This document shows positions 25,392-34,185 of a DNA stretch of 64,000 bases, one piece after another (the first letter of the stretch is position 1; each line of letters begins with the position of its first letter). Source of the DNA: Tetradesmus obliquus (taxonomy: Eukaryota > Chlorophyta > Chlorophyceae > Sphaeropleales > Scenedesmaceae); contig CP126193.1 in NCBI GenBank assembly GCA_030272155.1, forward strand, positions 7,254,001-7,318,000, in the 5' to 3' direction. The translations under genes and the position numbers were made by a program. The notes under the pieces were generated by a model that did not search any database, was not told the DNA's origin, and was given only the letters and a program-made list of their open reading frames with translations.

Positions 25392-26056
25392 AACATAACC
25401 GCACCTGCATTGCCGATGAGCTGTGCCAAGCGGCTGACCCGCAGCTGCACATGCAGGTGGCTGCCGCCCATGTCTTTCAGGATGAAGTAAGGGTCCTCAG
25501 CAAGGAACACACCCAGGGGTGGCTTGCCTGCAGTGCAGCGGTGCAGCAGTGCAGCAGTACATTTGAACAGCAGTGCAGTGGTACAAGAGTACAGCAGTCT
25601 TTCAGATGAAGTAGGGATCCTCAGCCAGGAGCACGCCCAGGGGTGGCTTGCCTGCACAACCAGCAGCATACGGCAAGATGTGACACACTAAAAAATTAAA
25701 AAAAAAAAATAAAAAAAATAAAAAAATTTTAATTAGAAAATTGCTGCTGCCCCTGTTACTGGTGGTGCCCTGCATGTAGGAATCACTCTGATGCTTGCTG
25801 TGCCTCCTCCCTGGTGCAAGGGGATGCTGCTGATTTTTAATCGTGCTGGTGAGCTATTTCAGACTCGAACCAGTAGGAACATTTGAACTGAAAGTAAATC
25901 AGCTTGCAACCAGTCAAAACACACTTGAAGTAAATCAAAAAGGGTTGCTGTTGATCACATTTGGATGTTTACAACAGCGTGTTAACCGCACCATGGGCCA
26001 TGCGCTCCTTGGCGCCCAGCCATCTTTCACCAAGTGCTGCCTTTACAGGCACGCCT

Positions 26057-26097
<41 letters not shown>

Positions 26098-26457
26098 GGT
26101 GGGATGGCAGACACATGCTTCACACTGTTGTGGATGGTGCCAGGACCCACATGTCACTCTCACATCTCTTGTCTCTCTCACTGCGATGTTGGCAAGTGCA
26201 GAGCTATGCGTGCAACAGCGCGTTCTGAACATATGCACTGTCTGAGCATTGCAGTGTGAATTCAAAAAACCCAATTTGCAACTCCTGCCTGGTTGTACTG
26301 CCAGCCTGATGATGCAGTACAGATGAGGTCAAGTTCCTCTCGCCAAGCCGCGTGTCAGATCAGCACAATTGCAGCCATTGCAACAACACGCATCGAAAAC
26401 ATCTGAAGGAGGTGATGGTGCTGCTACAGCTGGTGCACTGGTGCACTGATGCACTGG

Positions 26458-26507
<50 letters not shown>

Positions 26508-26762
26508 TGATGCTCACCAGCCTGGTTCATGGGTATGCCGCTCTTCTTGCCCTCCCATGTTTCATTGATCAGCTGCTCTGCCTGCGATCCAGCAACAAAC
26601 AGCTCTCATGGGGCTGCAGGAAAAGCAGCAGGCCGTGACTGTGCCTGGCACTGCTGCTACTGCTGCACGCACCAGGATCAACTTGGCTTCATCCTCGATG
26701 GTGCCTGTTGACCATAGCTGCCGCACGACGCCGAGAACATCGGCTTTACGGACGTGCGGCAT
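12458..26762 (-). CDS. Tandem CCCH zinc-finger protein with EXD1/Egalitarian-like 3'-5' exonuclease fold (20 exons, 985 aa)
   Basis: Exons in order: 26762-26673, 26581-26518, 26054-25992, 25527-25405, 24668-24431, 23995-23810, 22880-22679, 21308-21221, 20789-20667, 19658-19551, 18559-18410, 17787-17698, 17128-16653, 16421-16323, 15510-15399, 14604-14489, 14167-14066, 13683-13538, 13161-13074, 12751-12458. All junction phases match and total 2958 nt. It starts MPHVRKADVLGVV. Finger 1 (about residues 170-192) is CQHYLKHGWCIFKHDCWYNH; finger 2 (about 238-259) is CQHYLRQGWCVFKAKC plus RNDH from the next exon: both C-x8-C-x5-C-x3-H. An acidic stretch with DDDSDDDD follows near residue 550. Residues about 700-890 align by eye with the EXD1/Egl exonuclease fold (VYLLDVM, IRLVNYFDTQQAHHVY, NRPLSAELVTCAAADVAYL). 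The catalytic DxE of motif I, the Asp of motif II and the Tyr of motif III look replaced, so it is probably a non-catalytic RNA-binding fold. The middle (residues 260-650) is unrecognised. A split into two genes is possible but the unbroken phase chain argues against it. Confidence 0.75.
13255..13405 (-). repeat. Acceptor-side echoes of the NRPLSAELV exon
   Basis: Two copies of the exon start (TGGCAGGACTGGCCACTGTC and GGACCGGCCGCTGTC) lie upstream, in gene direction, of the intact exon 13161-13074, each with a nearby AG. Confidence 0.75.
13700..13731 (-). repeat. (CTG)n tract at a 3' splice site
   Basis: Read on the gene strand, (CTG)10 lies about 15 bases upstream of the acceptor TTCGACAG of exon 13683-13538. 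Confidence 0.8.
13928..14000 (-). repeat. Donor-side echo of the FDTQQAHHVYN exon
   Basis: A diverged copy of the 3' half of exon 14167-14066 (CAACATCCGCCTGGTCAACA, then GACACGCAGCAGGCACACC), ending in its own GTGAGTG donor. Confidence 0.85.
14350..15275 (-). repeat. Echoes of the GLEMPSAVYLLDVM exon
   Basis: Five acceptor-side copies (near 15250, 15135, 15015, 14825 and 14710) each carry GCTGGAGATGCC and the codons for YLLDVM, spaced 110-190 bp, upstream of intact exon 14604-14489. One donor-side copy (GTGCTGGCCAGCCAACAAAA, then GGTGGGT) lies at about 14355-14410. Confidence 0.85.
15469..16005 (-). repeat. Tandem 126-bp duplication and further echoes of the LAEMVQHLE exon
   Basis: Units starting GAGCACCGCACTGATCTCCA begin at 15469, 15595 and 15721, exactly 126 bp apart; the first two full units match along their length apart from the left edge. 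Two older copies lie near 15845 and 15955. Each copy holds the acceptor and the first 13 or so codons of exon 15510-15399. Confidence 0.9.
16235..16260 (-). repeat. Donor-side echo of the PAAEEFELQ exon end
   Basis: CTGCAGCAGAGGAGTTTGAG recurs downstream of exon 16421-16323. Confidence 0.7.
17200..17285 (-). repeat. Acceptor-side echo of the GDRFLYIEPNP exon
   Basis: Reads GDRLLYIEPDPSGAAGMQHV, then VTLDLADLL, with its own CTGCAG acceptor, upstream of the intact exon that starts at 17128. The frame stays open, so it could serve as an alternative exon. Confidence 0.85.
17430..17580. repeat. Intronic CAGGCAGATAACA minisatellite
   Basis: At least seven irregular copies of CAGGCAGATAACA or CTGGCAGATAACA lie in the intron between exons 17787-17698 and 17128-16653. 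They look like slippage products. Confidence 0.8.
17880..18285 (-). repeat. Four acceptor-side echoes of the GEYLLRCWRTE exon
   Basis: Copies near 18265, 18145, 18020 and 17910 each contain the acceptor CTGCATGCAGG or similar and codons for YLLRCWRTEPHPYD, spaced about 120 bp. The intact exon is 17787-17698. Confidence 0.9.
18600..18840 (-). repeat. Acceptor-side echoes of the WLRGCLAKWLLNAGF exon
   Basis: Two copies (about 18835-18785 and 18710-18610) precede intact exon 18559-18410. The nearer keeps an open GWLRGCLAKWLLNAGFRGRD. Both are preceded by (CTG)n. Confidence 0.9.
19025..19470 (-). repeat. Four donor-side echoes of the AAAERLEAMADAVW exon
   Basis: Copies near 19430, 19305, 19165 and 19040 repeat the codons AAAERLAAMADAVWPPTAG and a GTGAG/GTGGGC donor, downstream of intact exon 19658-19551. 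Confidence 0.9.
19995..20625 (-). repeat. Five donor-side echoes of the GGDPYFRVWMAG exon
   Basis: Copies spaced about 120 bp repeat YASLKALLGGDPYFRVWMAG and the donor GCAGTGAGTTGCT, downstream of exon 20789-20667. Those near 20.41 and 20.54 kb are almost identical, so the latest duplications are young. Confidence 0.92.
20790..20905. repeat. GGCGGTTGG minisatellite
   Basis: About ten irregular GGCGGTTGG/GGCAGTTGA units in the intron directly before the NFVNRWW exon; strongly G-rich on the + strand. Confidence 0.85.
21355..21420 (-). repeat. Acceptor-side echo of the IARHIIVTL exon
   Basis: ATCGCCCGCCACATCATTGT with a CAACAG acceptor lies upstream of the intact exon 21308-21221. Confidence 0.85.
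21640..22475 (-). repeat. Donor-side echoes of the SKDNYVKGQ exon
   Basis: Five copies of the exon end (SKDNYVKGQ and variants, each followed by GTGCG or similar) lie near 22.46, 22.30, 22.05, 21.92 and 21.66 kb, downstream of intact exon 22880-22679. Divergence grows with distance. Confidence 0.88.
22920..23260 (-). repeat. Acceptor-side echoes of the RNDHPDL exon
   Basis: Three copies (near 23.24, 23.12 and 23.0 kb) of the exon start that supplies the last His of zinc finger 2; each keeps CTGCAG|GAACGACCACCC and NDHPDL[IT]DA. Any of them could complete the finger. Confidence 0.9.
23600..23710 (-). repeat. Donor-side echo of the second zinc-finger exon
   Basis: Codes for CGRFIKQGWCVFKAKC with a GTGCGG donor, downstream of exon 23995-23810. 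Spliced in, it would need the right frame to add a third CCCH finger. Confidence 0.85.
24001..24058 (-). repeat. (CTG)19 array at a 3' splice site
   Basis: On the gene strand the array is followed by CCCCAG and then exon 23995-23810. Confidence 0.9.
24065..24370 (-). repeat. Donor-side echoes of the first zinc-finger exon
   Basis: Three copies of the exon end (KQDCWYNHPER then TGAGG) near 24.34, 24.23 and 24.09 kb, downstream of exon 24668-24431. The outer copy keeps only about 11 codons. Confidence 0.88.
24900..25325 (-). repeat. Donor-side echoes of the LRVSRLAQLIGNAG exon
   Basis: Four diverged copies (near 25.30, 25.19, 25.02 and 24.93 kb) repeat the end of exon 25527-25405 plus its donor CAG|GTGCGGT. 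Each is followed by CAG/CTG expansion. Confidence 0.8.
25597..25655 (-). repeat. Acceptor-side echo of the GKPPLGVFLAEDPYF exon
   Basis: Reads GKPPLGVLLAEDPYFI and then a stop; upstream of the intact exon 25527-25405 and with its own GTGCAG acceptor. Confidence 0.88.
25688..25742. repeat. A/T-only island
   Basis: About 55 bases of almost pure A and T (A runs broken by single T) inside intron 3 of the zinc finger/exonuclease gene, in a GC-rich setting. Confidence 0.9.
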
Positions 26763-27945
26763 GATTGCCTGCTTTGCTGCTAGTACTAAGCTACAGCCTG
26801 CATGTTGATGGCCGACGCACTCGGCCCCTAAGTTACACGCTCACAGGGCTATGTCTACGGTTTCTATCACGTAGATCATACTATTCAAGAATGTCCAAAT
26901 GCTTTAGCCTTTTAGAAACTGGGATGAACGCACAAGCAGTGTAGACGCTCCCGGGGGAAAACCTGTTACATGCTGTTGCCCTAAGGGTGCTGTAGTTGCA
27001 CTAGCAGCTTATGGCTGTGTGACTTGCGGATCGTCTGCCATCCTGCTGCCAGCATTTGCTGCATTACAAGATTTGCCAGGGGTTAGCAGACCAAGCAGCA
27101 GAGCATCCAGAAAAGCCACTTGGTGCGTGCAAGTACAAGCAGTACACATGGATAAGTATATGGATGCCAGTCTGGCATTGCTGTAGCTGTGTTCAAGGTA
27201 GATTGCTTCTGCAAAAGGATCTGGCAGGCTGGTTTGATTATAAATGTGAACGATATATTGAGCCCGCGTGCCTTTTGTAACCAAGTAGTGACACCGCCAA
27301 TTGGCAGCGTGCTTGCATGCACGTGCCAAAGCAGCACCAGCTTCCCTGGAAATACAGTACACATACTTCAGCTTGTTACATTGAGATGTCACTGTCAACC
27401 CATATGCCGGTCTCCTGTCATACACGTCTATCCTCGGTCACATATCGACTGACATAAGCAGGCATTCAACTGTTGCATCAAGCTGACCCTTGTCCAGGGT
27501 TGGTGTAAGTACCACCAGCATAAAATTGAGTTGAACTTAGCACGTCATGCCAACATGGTGAGATCCAGGTTTATGCCACACACAGGATCTGTACAGCAAG
27601 CCCTGCCACGCACACTGTCTAAAACATTCTGCACAGGAAACTGGGATCAATGTGTTGCCCGCAACAGCTGCAGCCAATCATGCCGTGACTGAGCGGGACC
27701 AGCTTGAGATGCTTACTGCACAATTAATCACTGCAGTAGCGACAAGTGCACAATGCGATGCTGTGCACAACACCCGCCTGGACGGAGCTGAGCATGAGCA
27801 TCAGAAGCTGCACAGGCTGCATGTTCATCAATGGGGACAACAAATTCACCCATTGTCACTGTAACTGCAGCATTGCGAGAAGCAGCTCACACTAAACATG
27901 CACTGCTGTCGCTGCAACACTGCATTCTTAGCTGCACATGCAAAC
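26763..27945. other. Intergenic region, no supported gene
   Basis: Holds the promoter side of the zinc finger/exonuclease gene and the 3' side of the secreted-protein gene. TTACA at 27376-27380 (minus-strand TGTAA) is a possible polyadenylation signal for the latter. No convincing coding signal. Confidence 0.5.
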
Positions 27946-28866
27946 CTAACCCAGCAGGGAGGGGCCGTCAAACTTTGGCTCCTTGCGCATGACAACATCA
28001 GCAACGCTCACACCAGCAGCCTTATCAATGTCCACACCGTGTGCCTTTGCCAGCTTTGCAGCAGCCTTCAGGGCCTTCTTCGCATGCTTGCTCAGCTTAC
28101 CAGCCTTCACATGAGCAGCAGGCAGCAGCACAGGGGGCTGGCTGGGGTTGGCAAGGATCAGTGGGGGGTTGCTGGGGTTGGGGTTGACTGCTGCAGGAAT
28201 GACCTGGTCAACCTTCATCGAGTGCTTGTCGTGCTTGTCCTTCTTGTCGTGGTCAAACTTGTCATCGTCGCAATCTTTGACCAGCTTGGCGGCGAGGTTG
28301 AGCTGCATCTTCAGTGCCTTCTTGTCGTGCTTGGAGAGCTTGGTGCTTGCAGGAAGAGGCATGGGGGGCTGGCTGGGGTTGGGGAGGCTGGTCATGACGG
28401 CTGGCACGGGCAGCTGCAGCAGGTCCTCGTGGTCAAACTTGTGGTCAAACTTTGACTCAAAGTCAAACTTGGCGTGCTTGACCTTCTTGTCGTGCTTGGA
28501 GTGCTTGACCTCTGTGGCAGGCAGCAGCACAGGGGGCTGGCTGGGGTTGGCGAGGATCATTGGGGGGTTGCTGGGGTTGGGGTTGACTGCAGGAATCTGC
28601 TGGTCCATGTGGATCGCCAGAGGCAGCTGGGACTTGCCGGTGTGCAGCTTCTGCTTCTTGTGGAGGAGCTGCTCGGCCTTTGAAGTCAGCAGGGATTCCA
28701 TTGCAGCGTGCGTGCTGTCAATGAGGCTGCTGAAGTCGCCTGACTTGCCACCTAGCAGCTGTCTGCTGGGGCGGGCACTGACAGATGCTGCTGCAGCTGC
28801 CAGCAAGGCCAGCAGTAGCATGGTAGAGCTGACCCTGCGCATGCAGGAAGAGCTGCGGGACTGCAT
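27946..28866 (-). CDS. Secreted Lys/His/Asp- and Pro-rich repeat protein (306 aa)
   Basis: Single exon. I chose the ATG at 28866 because it is followed directly by a classical signal peptide: basic MQSRSSSCMRRVSS, hydrophobic TMLLLALLAAAAASVSA and a likely cut before RPSR. The frame is open 41 codons further up without a better start. The mature chain has three PNPSNPP-type segments (PNPSNPPMILANPSQPP and variants), each followed by LLPA or LPA and by charged KHSKHDKK / KLSKHDKK blocks, then DKFDHDKKDKHDKH. No Cys in the mature chain and no known domain. The His/Asp density suggests metal binding or an acidic/basic wall or biomineral-type matrix protein; this is inference only. Unlike its neighbours it carries no introns and no CTG runs. 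Confidence 0.8.
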   Translation of the reverse strand: MQSRSSSCMRRVSSTMLLLALLAAAAASVSARPSRQLLGGKSGDFSSLIDSTHAAMESLLTSKAEQLLHKKQKLHTGKSQLPLAIHMDQQIPAVNPNPSNPPMILANPSQPPVLLPATEVKHSKHDKKVKHAKFDFESKFDHKFDHEDLLQLPVPAVMTSLPNPSQPPMPLPASTKLSKHDKKALKMQLNLAAKLVKDCDDDKFDHDKKDKHDKHSMKVDQVIPAAVNPNPSNPPLILANPSQPPVLLPAAHVKAGKLSKHAKKALKAAAKLAKAHGVDIDKAAGVSVADVVMRKEPKFDGPSLLG

Positions 28867-28989
28867 TTTGACTGATTGCTGATGGGAGCCGGTGGCTGGG
28901 AGGTTGTTTGACGGGATGGTCGAGGATACTGTAGATACTGAGTGGTTGGAAAAAGGCGCCTGCATTTGGCGGCGGCAGCAGCAGCACAT

Positions 28990-29658
28990 GGGTCAGCGAC
29001 AGAGTAGAAATCAATACCAGCAACACGATCATGTATTTATGAGCTGACATTGGTGACGATCAAGCCTGGCGCTGCTCGGTGAAGTAGCAAATTCACAGTT
29101 CGCTGACTTTCACTAGTAGCAGCAGCTGCGGTCGAACAATGCCTCAAACAAGCTATTACACAATATCATAGTATTCTAGCATGTTGATCGGGCCAGCAGC
29201 TCCCTTTCTGCGCACCTTGAACCGAAGTCTTGAGCTCTTGCAGCCTGTCGAGGTGAGTGTCTTCCCTGGCAGGTTGCACATGCTTATATAGGTTCAAACG
29301 ATGTTAGGTTTAGCTCAGCGACAGGCTGCTGGTATGCCGTAACTATGACAACCGGCGCGGGATTTGGTGTGGATGCGCGGCAGCGGTGAGAAGGTGCGCA
29401 GTTTGAATTTGCTGTGATGCAGCTCTCTTCAATATTCGCTAGGCTTCTCAAACAAAAATGAATATATGAATATAGTTTAAAATCAGTTCATTTTGGTACA
29501 GGGCTGAATGAGCGCGGCCACCTGCTGCATGCCTGCTTCCAGAGACCCTGTGGCTCGAGCCTGATCACGGTGGTGGTGGCAAGAGCCTTACTGAATAATT
29601 AAAAACCAATTAGCTGTTTATGCACGATCATCTCGACTCCGAACAGCATGCGAACAGC

Positions 29659-29697
<39 letters not shown>

Positions 29698-31254
29698 GCT
29701 TCCTCCCAGATATTGCTGCTGAGCAAGATGAATTTGCATGGCTCACATGCCAGGGGATGACAAGCCGGAGGCACGGTGATGTGCAGGCTACTGATACCAG
29801 CAGCAAATGCACCGCAGCCTGCACATATGTGCAGGCATGCATTGCGCCTGGCATTAACATCTGCCATTCGCCACTATCCCAATGGGACGTGCCCTGGATG
29901 CGTTGTTCGCCTGCTCGAATTTCACTCAGATGCAACCCCTTTGTCAGCAAGGCACACGGCCTGCACATGCCACGCAGCCTGCACATGTTAAGGACTCACA
30001 GATTTTGTAGTAAGGGGTGGTAGCTGGCCTGGCTAGAAGCTCTCAATGATATTGAGCACACATGTCAAGGCAGCCTGTAGTGCAAGAGCTGCAGCTCGCT
30101 GCCTTTTGTGGCACGACTGGGTGCAAATGGCCGGAGCAGTTGTCACAGTCTGTGGAAAGTTACCATACTGTTGAGTACGTGCATCCCATGCAGTTAGCCT
30201 CAGCAAGAGCATGACCTGTCCAATGTGAGAGAGTTAGAGTGCTTGATCCGTTACTACTACAGTCTGCAACTCTCATGGCACATGCTGGTACTTTTAGTGG
30301 TTGCCAGTAACTCTTACGGCGCATGCCACGTGTTGCCTGAGCCCAGTCAGCTCCTCAGGCTGCACTGCAGCACAGGCTGCACTGCTCCGCCAGCCTGCCA
30401 ATGGTACCGCAACGTGACGCCGCCGCCTGCGGCCTCCACTCAGGTACGACATGTAGCCTTCAGGTCAAAGGCTGCAATCTGACCTGGCAAGCTCAGCTTC
30501 ACTGAAGCTTGAAGTCGAGTCCAATTTCCCCAAGCAACCTTTGCTGCCAGGAGCGGCACACAAACACTTCTCCAATTGTGAACAGTCAAGTGGTTTTGAT
30601 GCATCAATGCAGACGTCTCAACACAATCACAGCATGTTTGCCTTGCCAGCATCAGCCTGACGCAGGCTGACTACATGCCAGCACGCAGCATGCCCAGTCA
30701 GCGTTGCTGCAAGAGCTCAGCCAAACTTGCTAGTCACGGGTGATATTGACAAGTTTGCGAAATTCAATTCAGCTCCAGCACACCCATATCATGCGTCGTG
30801 TGCTGGTCAACTGCCTGGTGACACCAGCTCACCAACGCTTGCTGTTCAAGCATTTTCACTGCACCACGCCCTGCACGAAGCACTCGGTTTTGCAACTTAA
30901 TACAGGATCTGTTTGAGCTGGCTCTCAAGACGCGTGAACGCGTGAGCTTCAGGTTTTGCCAGGTCACCCTTGCTTGTGTCGGAGTATTTGGCCCCAGCAG
31001 CACGGCAGGCCCGCTAAGCGTTCGACAAAACTGCGTATAACAGCTCAAACCCTCCAACTTCTTGTAGATTTGTACATTATTCCTCAGTTTTGCCTCCTGT
31101 GCTTCCTCTGTTTAGGAAGACCAGGCTGTATACTAGTTGGCAGCATGAACTGTGTTTGAACAAAATTTTGTTTTCGGCCAATTGGCCGTGAGAGCAGGGG
31201 GCGAGCGTGGTGAGGGGGCAACAACAAGCAGCAGCTCGAGCACTTGAAGGCAGG
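28990..31254. other. Divergent intergenic region, no supported gene
   Basis: Between two divergently transcribed genes. It contains a CAG run at 29661-29697 and scattered short frames without family resemblance. It may hide an unrecognised fast-evolving gene. Confidence 0.4.
29283..29292 (-). promoter_or_regulatory. Candidate TATA box for the secreted-protein gene
   Basis: CCTATATAAG on the minus strand, about 420 bases upstream of ATG 28866. It is the best TATA match in this intergenic region; the implied 5' UTR is long. Confidence 0.35.
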
Positions 31255-34185
31255 ATGAGCTCGCTGGCGTCTGCGCTGGAGAGAATGGGGCTGCAGAATG
31301 ACGATGAACTGGAGCTGGAGGTCCAGGACTCGGTCTTCACTCCAGCCCAGGTATGGTGCAAGGGACCTGCCCAGGGCCAGCTCGTTGCCCGTAGTCGCAG
31401 CAGGGATCTTTCCGCGCTTTCAGCTGTATGCAGTCATCAAAATCACAGGATGCGACTGTCCGGTCAGCAGATGCCACGCCAGCCATGGCATCATTCCCAG
31501 TCTGTCACCACAAAGCACTTCGATCGCAGGCCGAAGAGGGCGATGCAGCTGAGGAAGCTGCCAGTGAGGCATCAGCTGACGACATGACGTGCGCAATCTG
31601 CCTGGAGCGCACGCAGCTGACTGAGCTTGCGCTTGTCAAGGGCTGCGAGCACCAGTACTGTGGTGGGTGATCATTGCAGATCAGGTTGCCTGCAGCAAGT
31701 GACCACCGCAACAACGGCAGCTGATATGCCTGAGGAGTCAGTCTGGGCTGCAGCGCTTGCTCCATGCTCGCTCTGCAGCTGCAAACACACATTGATGGAC
31801 CACACAGGCAGCAGCACCAGCAACACCCCTAGGAGCAGGAACAGCCAAGGCTTAGGTTGCTGCCAACATCAGCTCCTGTGCACCAGACCAGCAATGCAAA
31901 CATGCCAGTTTTCATCCTTGACCTCACCTGTCCCGCATTGCCTGGCCTGTCCTGCAGTCAACTGCATCCTGCAGTGGGCGCTGTGCAAGGAGTGGTGCCC
32001 GCAGTGCAAGCAGCCCTTTGACTACCTGCTGTGCCACAAGCAGCTGGATGGCACGCTCAGCGACTTCCTGGTGGAGGAGAGCGTCGTGCTGCTTAAGCGC
32101 GCTCGCTGGTTCGACGACCACATGAGGGTGAGCCCGCGGCAGCAGCTGTTACAGTTGACTCGGCAGCAAAGTAACAGCGGGTTGTTGCTAGTCATGCGTA
32201 GGCAGCTGCCAGGATGCCAGCAGGCAGCAGCAGCAGCACATAGTGTTGTTAGTGTGCGGATGCAGCGACTTCTTGGTTGAGGAGAGCGTTTGGTTGAGGA
32301 GAGCGTGGTGCTGCTCAAGCGCGCGCGCTGGTTTGACGACCACATGAGGGTGAGCCCGCGGCAGCAGCTTTCACAGTGGGTTCGGCAGCAAAGCAACAGC
32401 GCAGGTTTTCGCTAGCCATACGTAGGCAGCTGCCGGGATGCCAGCCGGCAGCAGCAGCAACACAAAGTGTTGTTAGTGGGTTGGCTGCAGCCACTGCCTT
32501 GTTGAGGAGAGTGTGGTGCTGCTTAAGCGCGCGCGCTGGTTCGACCATTACATGAGGGTGAGGGGGCATTGCATCAACAGTGACAGTTGCTTTGGCAGCA
32601 GTGTAGCAGTGCGGCACGGGCTGTGTCTTGTGCAAGATAGACAGTGTAGGCAGCAGCCAGGCTTCCAGCTTGCAACAGCAGCAGCAGCAGCAGCCACACA
32701 GTGTCTTGTCAGCGGTTGGTTGCAGAACTTGCGGCAGCCGCGCGTGGATGGCAGCAGCTTGGACTTCCTGCAAGCAATGTTCGGGCACGAGCACCACGTC
32801 TCACACCTTATCCTACCGTGCACGCGCTGCTGCTGCTGTTTTTTTCCTGCTTGCAGGAAGTGGCGCGCAAGGGCGCCATGCCTGCGGGCCTGCTGGCCGC
32901 CGCCAGCAGCGCAGCTGGGGCCGATTACGACAGCGATGCCGATGCGCGCGACTGGGCTGATGTGTATGAGGACTACCTGGATGCGGAGCTTGAGGAGGAT
33001 GAGGAGATTGAGCAGTACTACTTCAGTAGTGCGGCTGGCAGGGCGCGCGTGGTGCTGGGCAACAGGCGCTGGGGAGAGGGCGGCTTCATGCGCGCAGGTG
33101 TGGCTGTTGACACAGAGGTTGCAATTTGCTTGTCAGCGGGTGGGCAAAGTGGTCGGCTGTGTGTCGATGCAGGCGCAGCTAGTCTGAGCAGTGGATTCTT
33201 GAATGGCTGGTGCGTGCATGTGTGCTGATGGGAAGTGCAGCGGGGCGAGGGTTGCTACATGCGCGTAGGGTGGGCCTGGACTTTATTGATGCTCCAGATG
33301 GAAGTCGAGCAGGTGCCGATCCTGATGGCTGCTAGTTGTATGCCTGCACTGACAGCTGCTTTGTTTGTGTATGCAGGCCGCATGTATGCCCGGCCCGTGC
33401 AGAACAATGCACGCACACCGAATGCAGCAGGAGGCAAGTCGGCCGGTGGCAAGGCAGCTGCAGGCAAGGGTGCAGGCCAGGCAGCAGCAGGAGGCACATC
33501 TGGCGGTGCAGGCAGCAGCAGGGCAGCGGCAGATGCAGGTAGCTCATCATCATCTTCAGCAGCAGCAGCAGCAGCAAGTGGAATGGGAGGAGGCAGCTCT
33601 TCCTCCGCTGCTGCATCATCAGTAGCTATCACAAACAGGGCAGGAGGCTCGAGCTCAAGTGCTGCTGCTGCTGCCGGATCCAGCAGCTGGGCAGCAGCAG
33701 CCAGCAGCAGCAGCAACCGCGGCCGCCCCGTGGCGCCATGGTTAGGCCAAGACGATGATGACGGTTACTGTGACGACGACTTCTGCTTGGATGATGAGGA
33801 CTTTCCATACGCCATGGGCGGCAGCGGCGGCAGCAGCAGCAGGGCCGGCAACAGCCAGCGGCGCAGCGGCAGCAGCAGCAGCGCCGGCCGCAGCCGCGCG
33901 CGGCCGGACCGGCCAGCCGGCATGACTAAGCCGCTGCGGCAGCTGCCAAAGAACAGCCCGGTAGTACACATGGCAGCGGGCCCTCTAGTTAGCCCTTTGG
34001 GCAAGTCCCCAGGGAGTGGCAGCTTCCAGGTTGGCAGCTGGGGTGCCAGCAGCAGCAGCGGCGCGTGTGTTGGCAGCTATGGCGCATCAGCAGGCAGCAC
34101 TCCTGGCTCTGGTAGGCGGGCGAAGCGCAATGCGCGGCGGGCGGCGCAGGATGCGGGGTGCGGCGACGGTCCAGAGTACGACTGA
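31255..34185 (+). CDS. RING-HC (C3HC4) finger protein, putative E3 ubiquitin ligase
   Basis: Exons 31255-31350, 31530-31662, 31958-32127, 32857-33097 and 33377-34185; phases agree and give 482 aa. The RING spans exons 2-3: CAIC, 14 residues, CEHQYC, then VNC, and finally CPQC, with all eight ligands present. It is followed by FDYLLCHKQLDGTLSDF and EESVVLLKRARWF, a block that also follows the RING in a plant family of RING proteins known to me only by sequence type, so the two probably form one unit. The C-terminal half is low complexity (Gly/Ser/Ala, then acidic DDDDGYCDDDFCLDDEDF, then basic RSRARPDRP). Family role: E2 binding and substrate ubiquitylation; substrate unknown. Confidence 0.85.
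32265..32556 (+). repeat. Donor-side echoes of the RING second exon
   Basis: Two copies of the end of exon 31958-32127 (VEESVVLLKRARWFD) at about 32280-32350 and 32500-32555, each with a GTGAG donor. The region from 32130 to 32480 also repeats intron sequence (GTGAGCCCGCGGCAGCAGCT twice). Confidence 0.9.
33232..33275 (+). repeat. Donor-side echo of the GGFMRA exon
   Basis: GCGGGGCGAGGGTTGCTACA then TGCGCGTAGG resembles the end of exon 32857-33097 (RRWGEGGFMRA). Confidence 0.6.

Noticed and set aside
28148-28882. Plus-strand open frame of about 245 codons opposite the secreted-protein gene
   Set aside because: It is the antisense shadow of a repetitive gene; the minus strand has the signal peptide and the coherent repeats.
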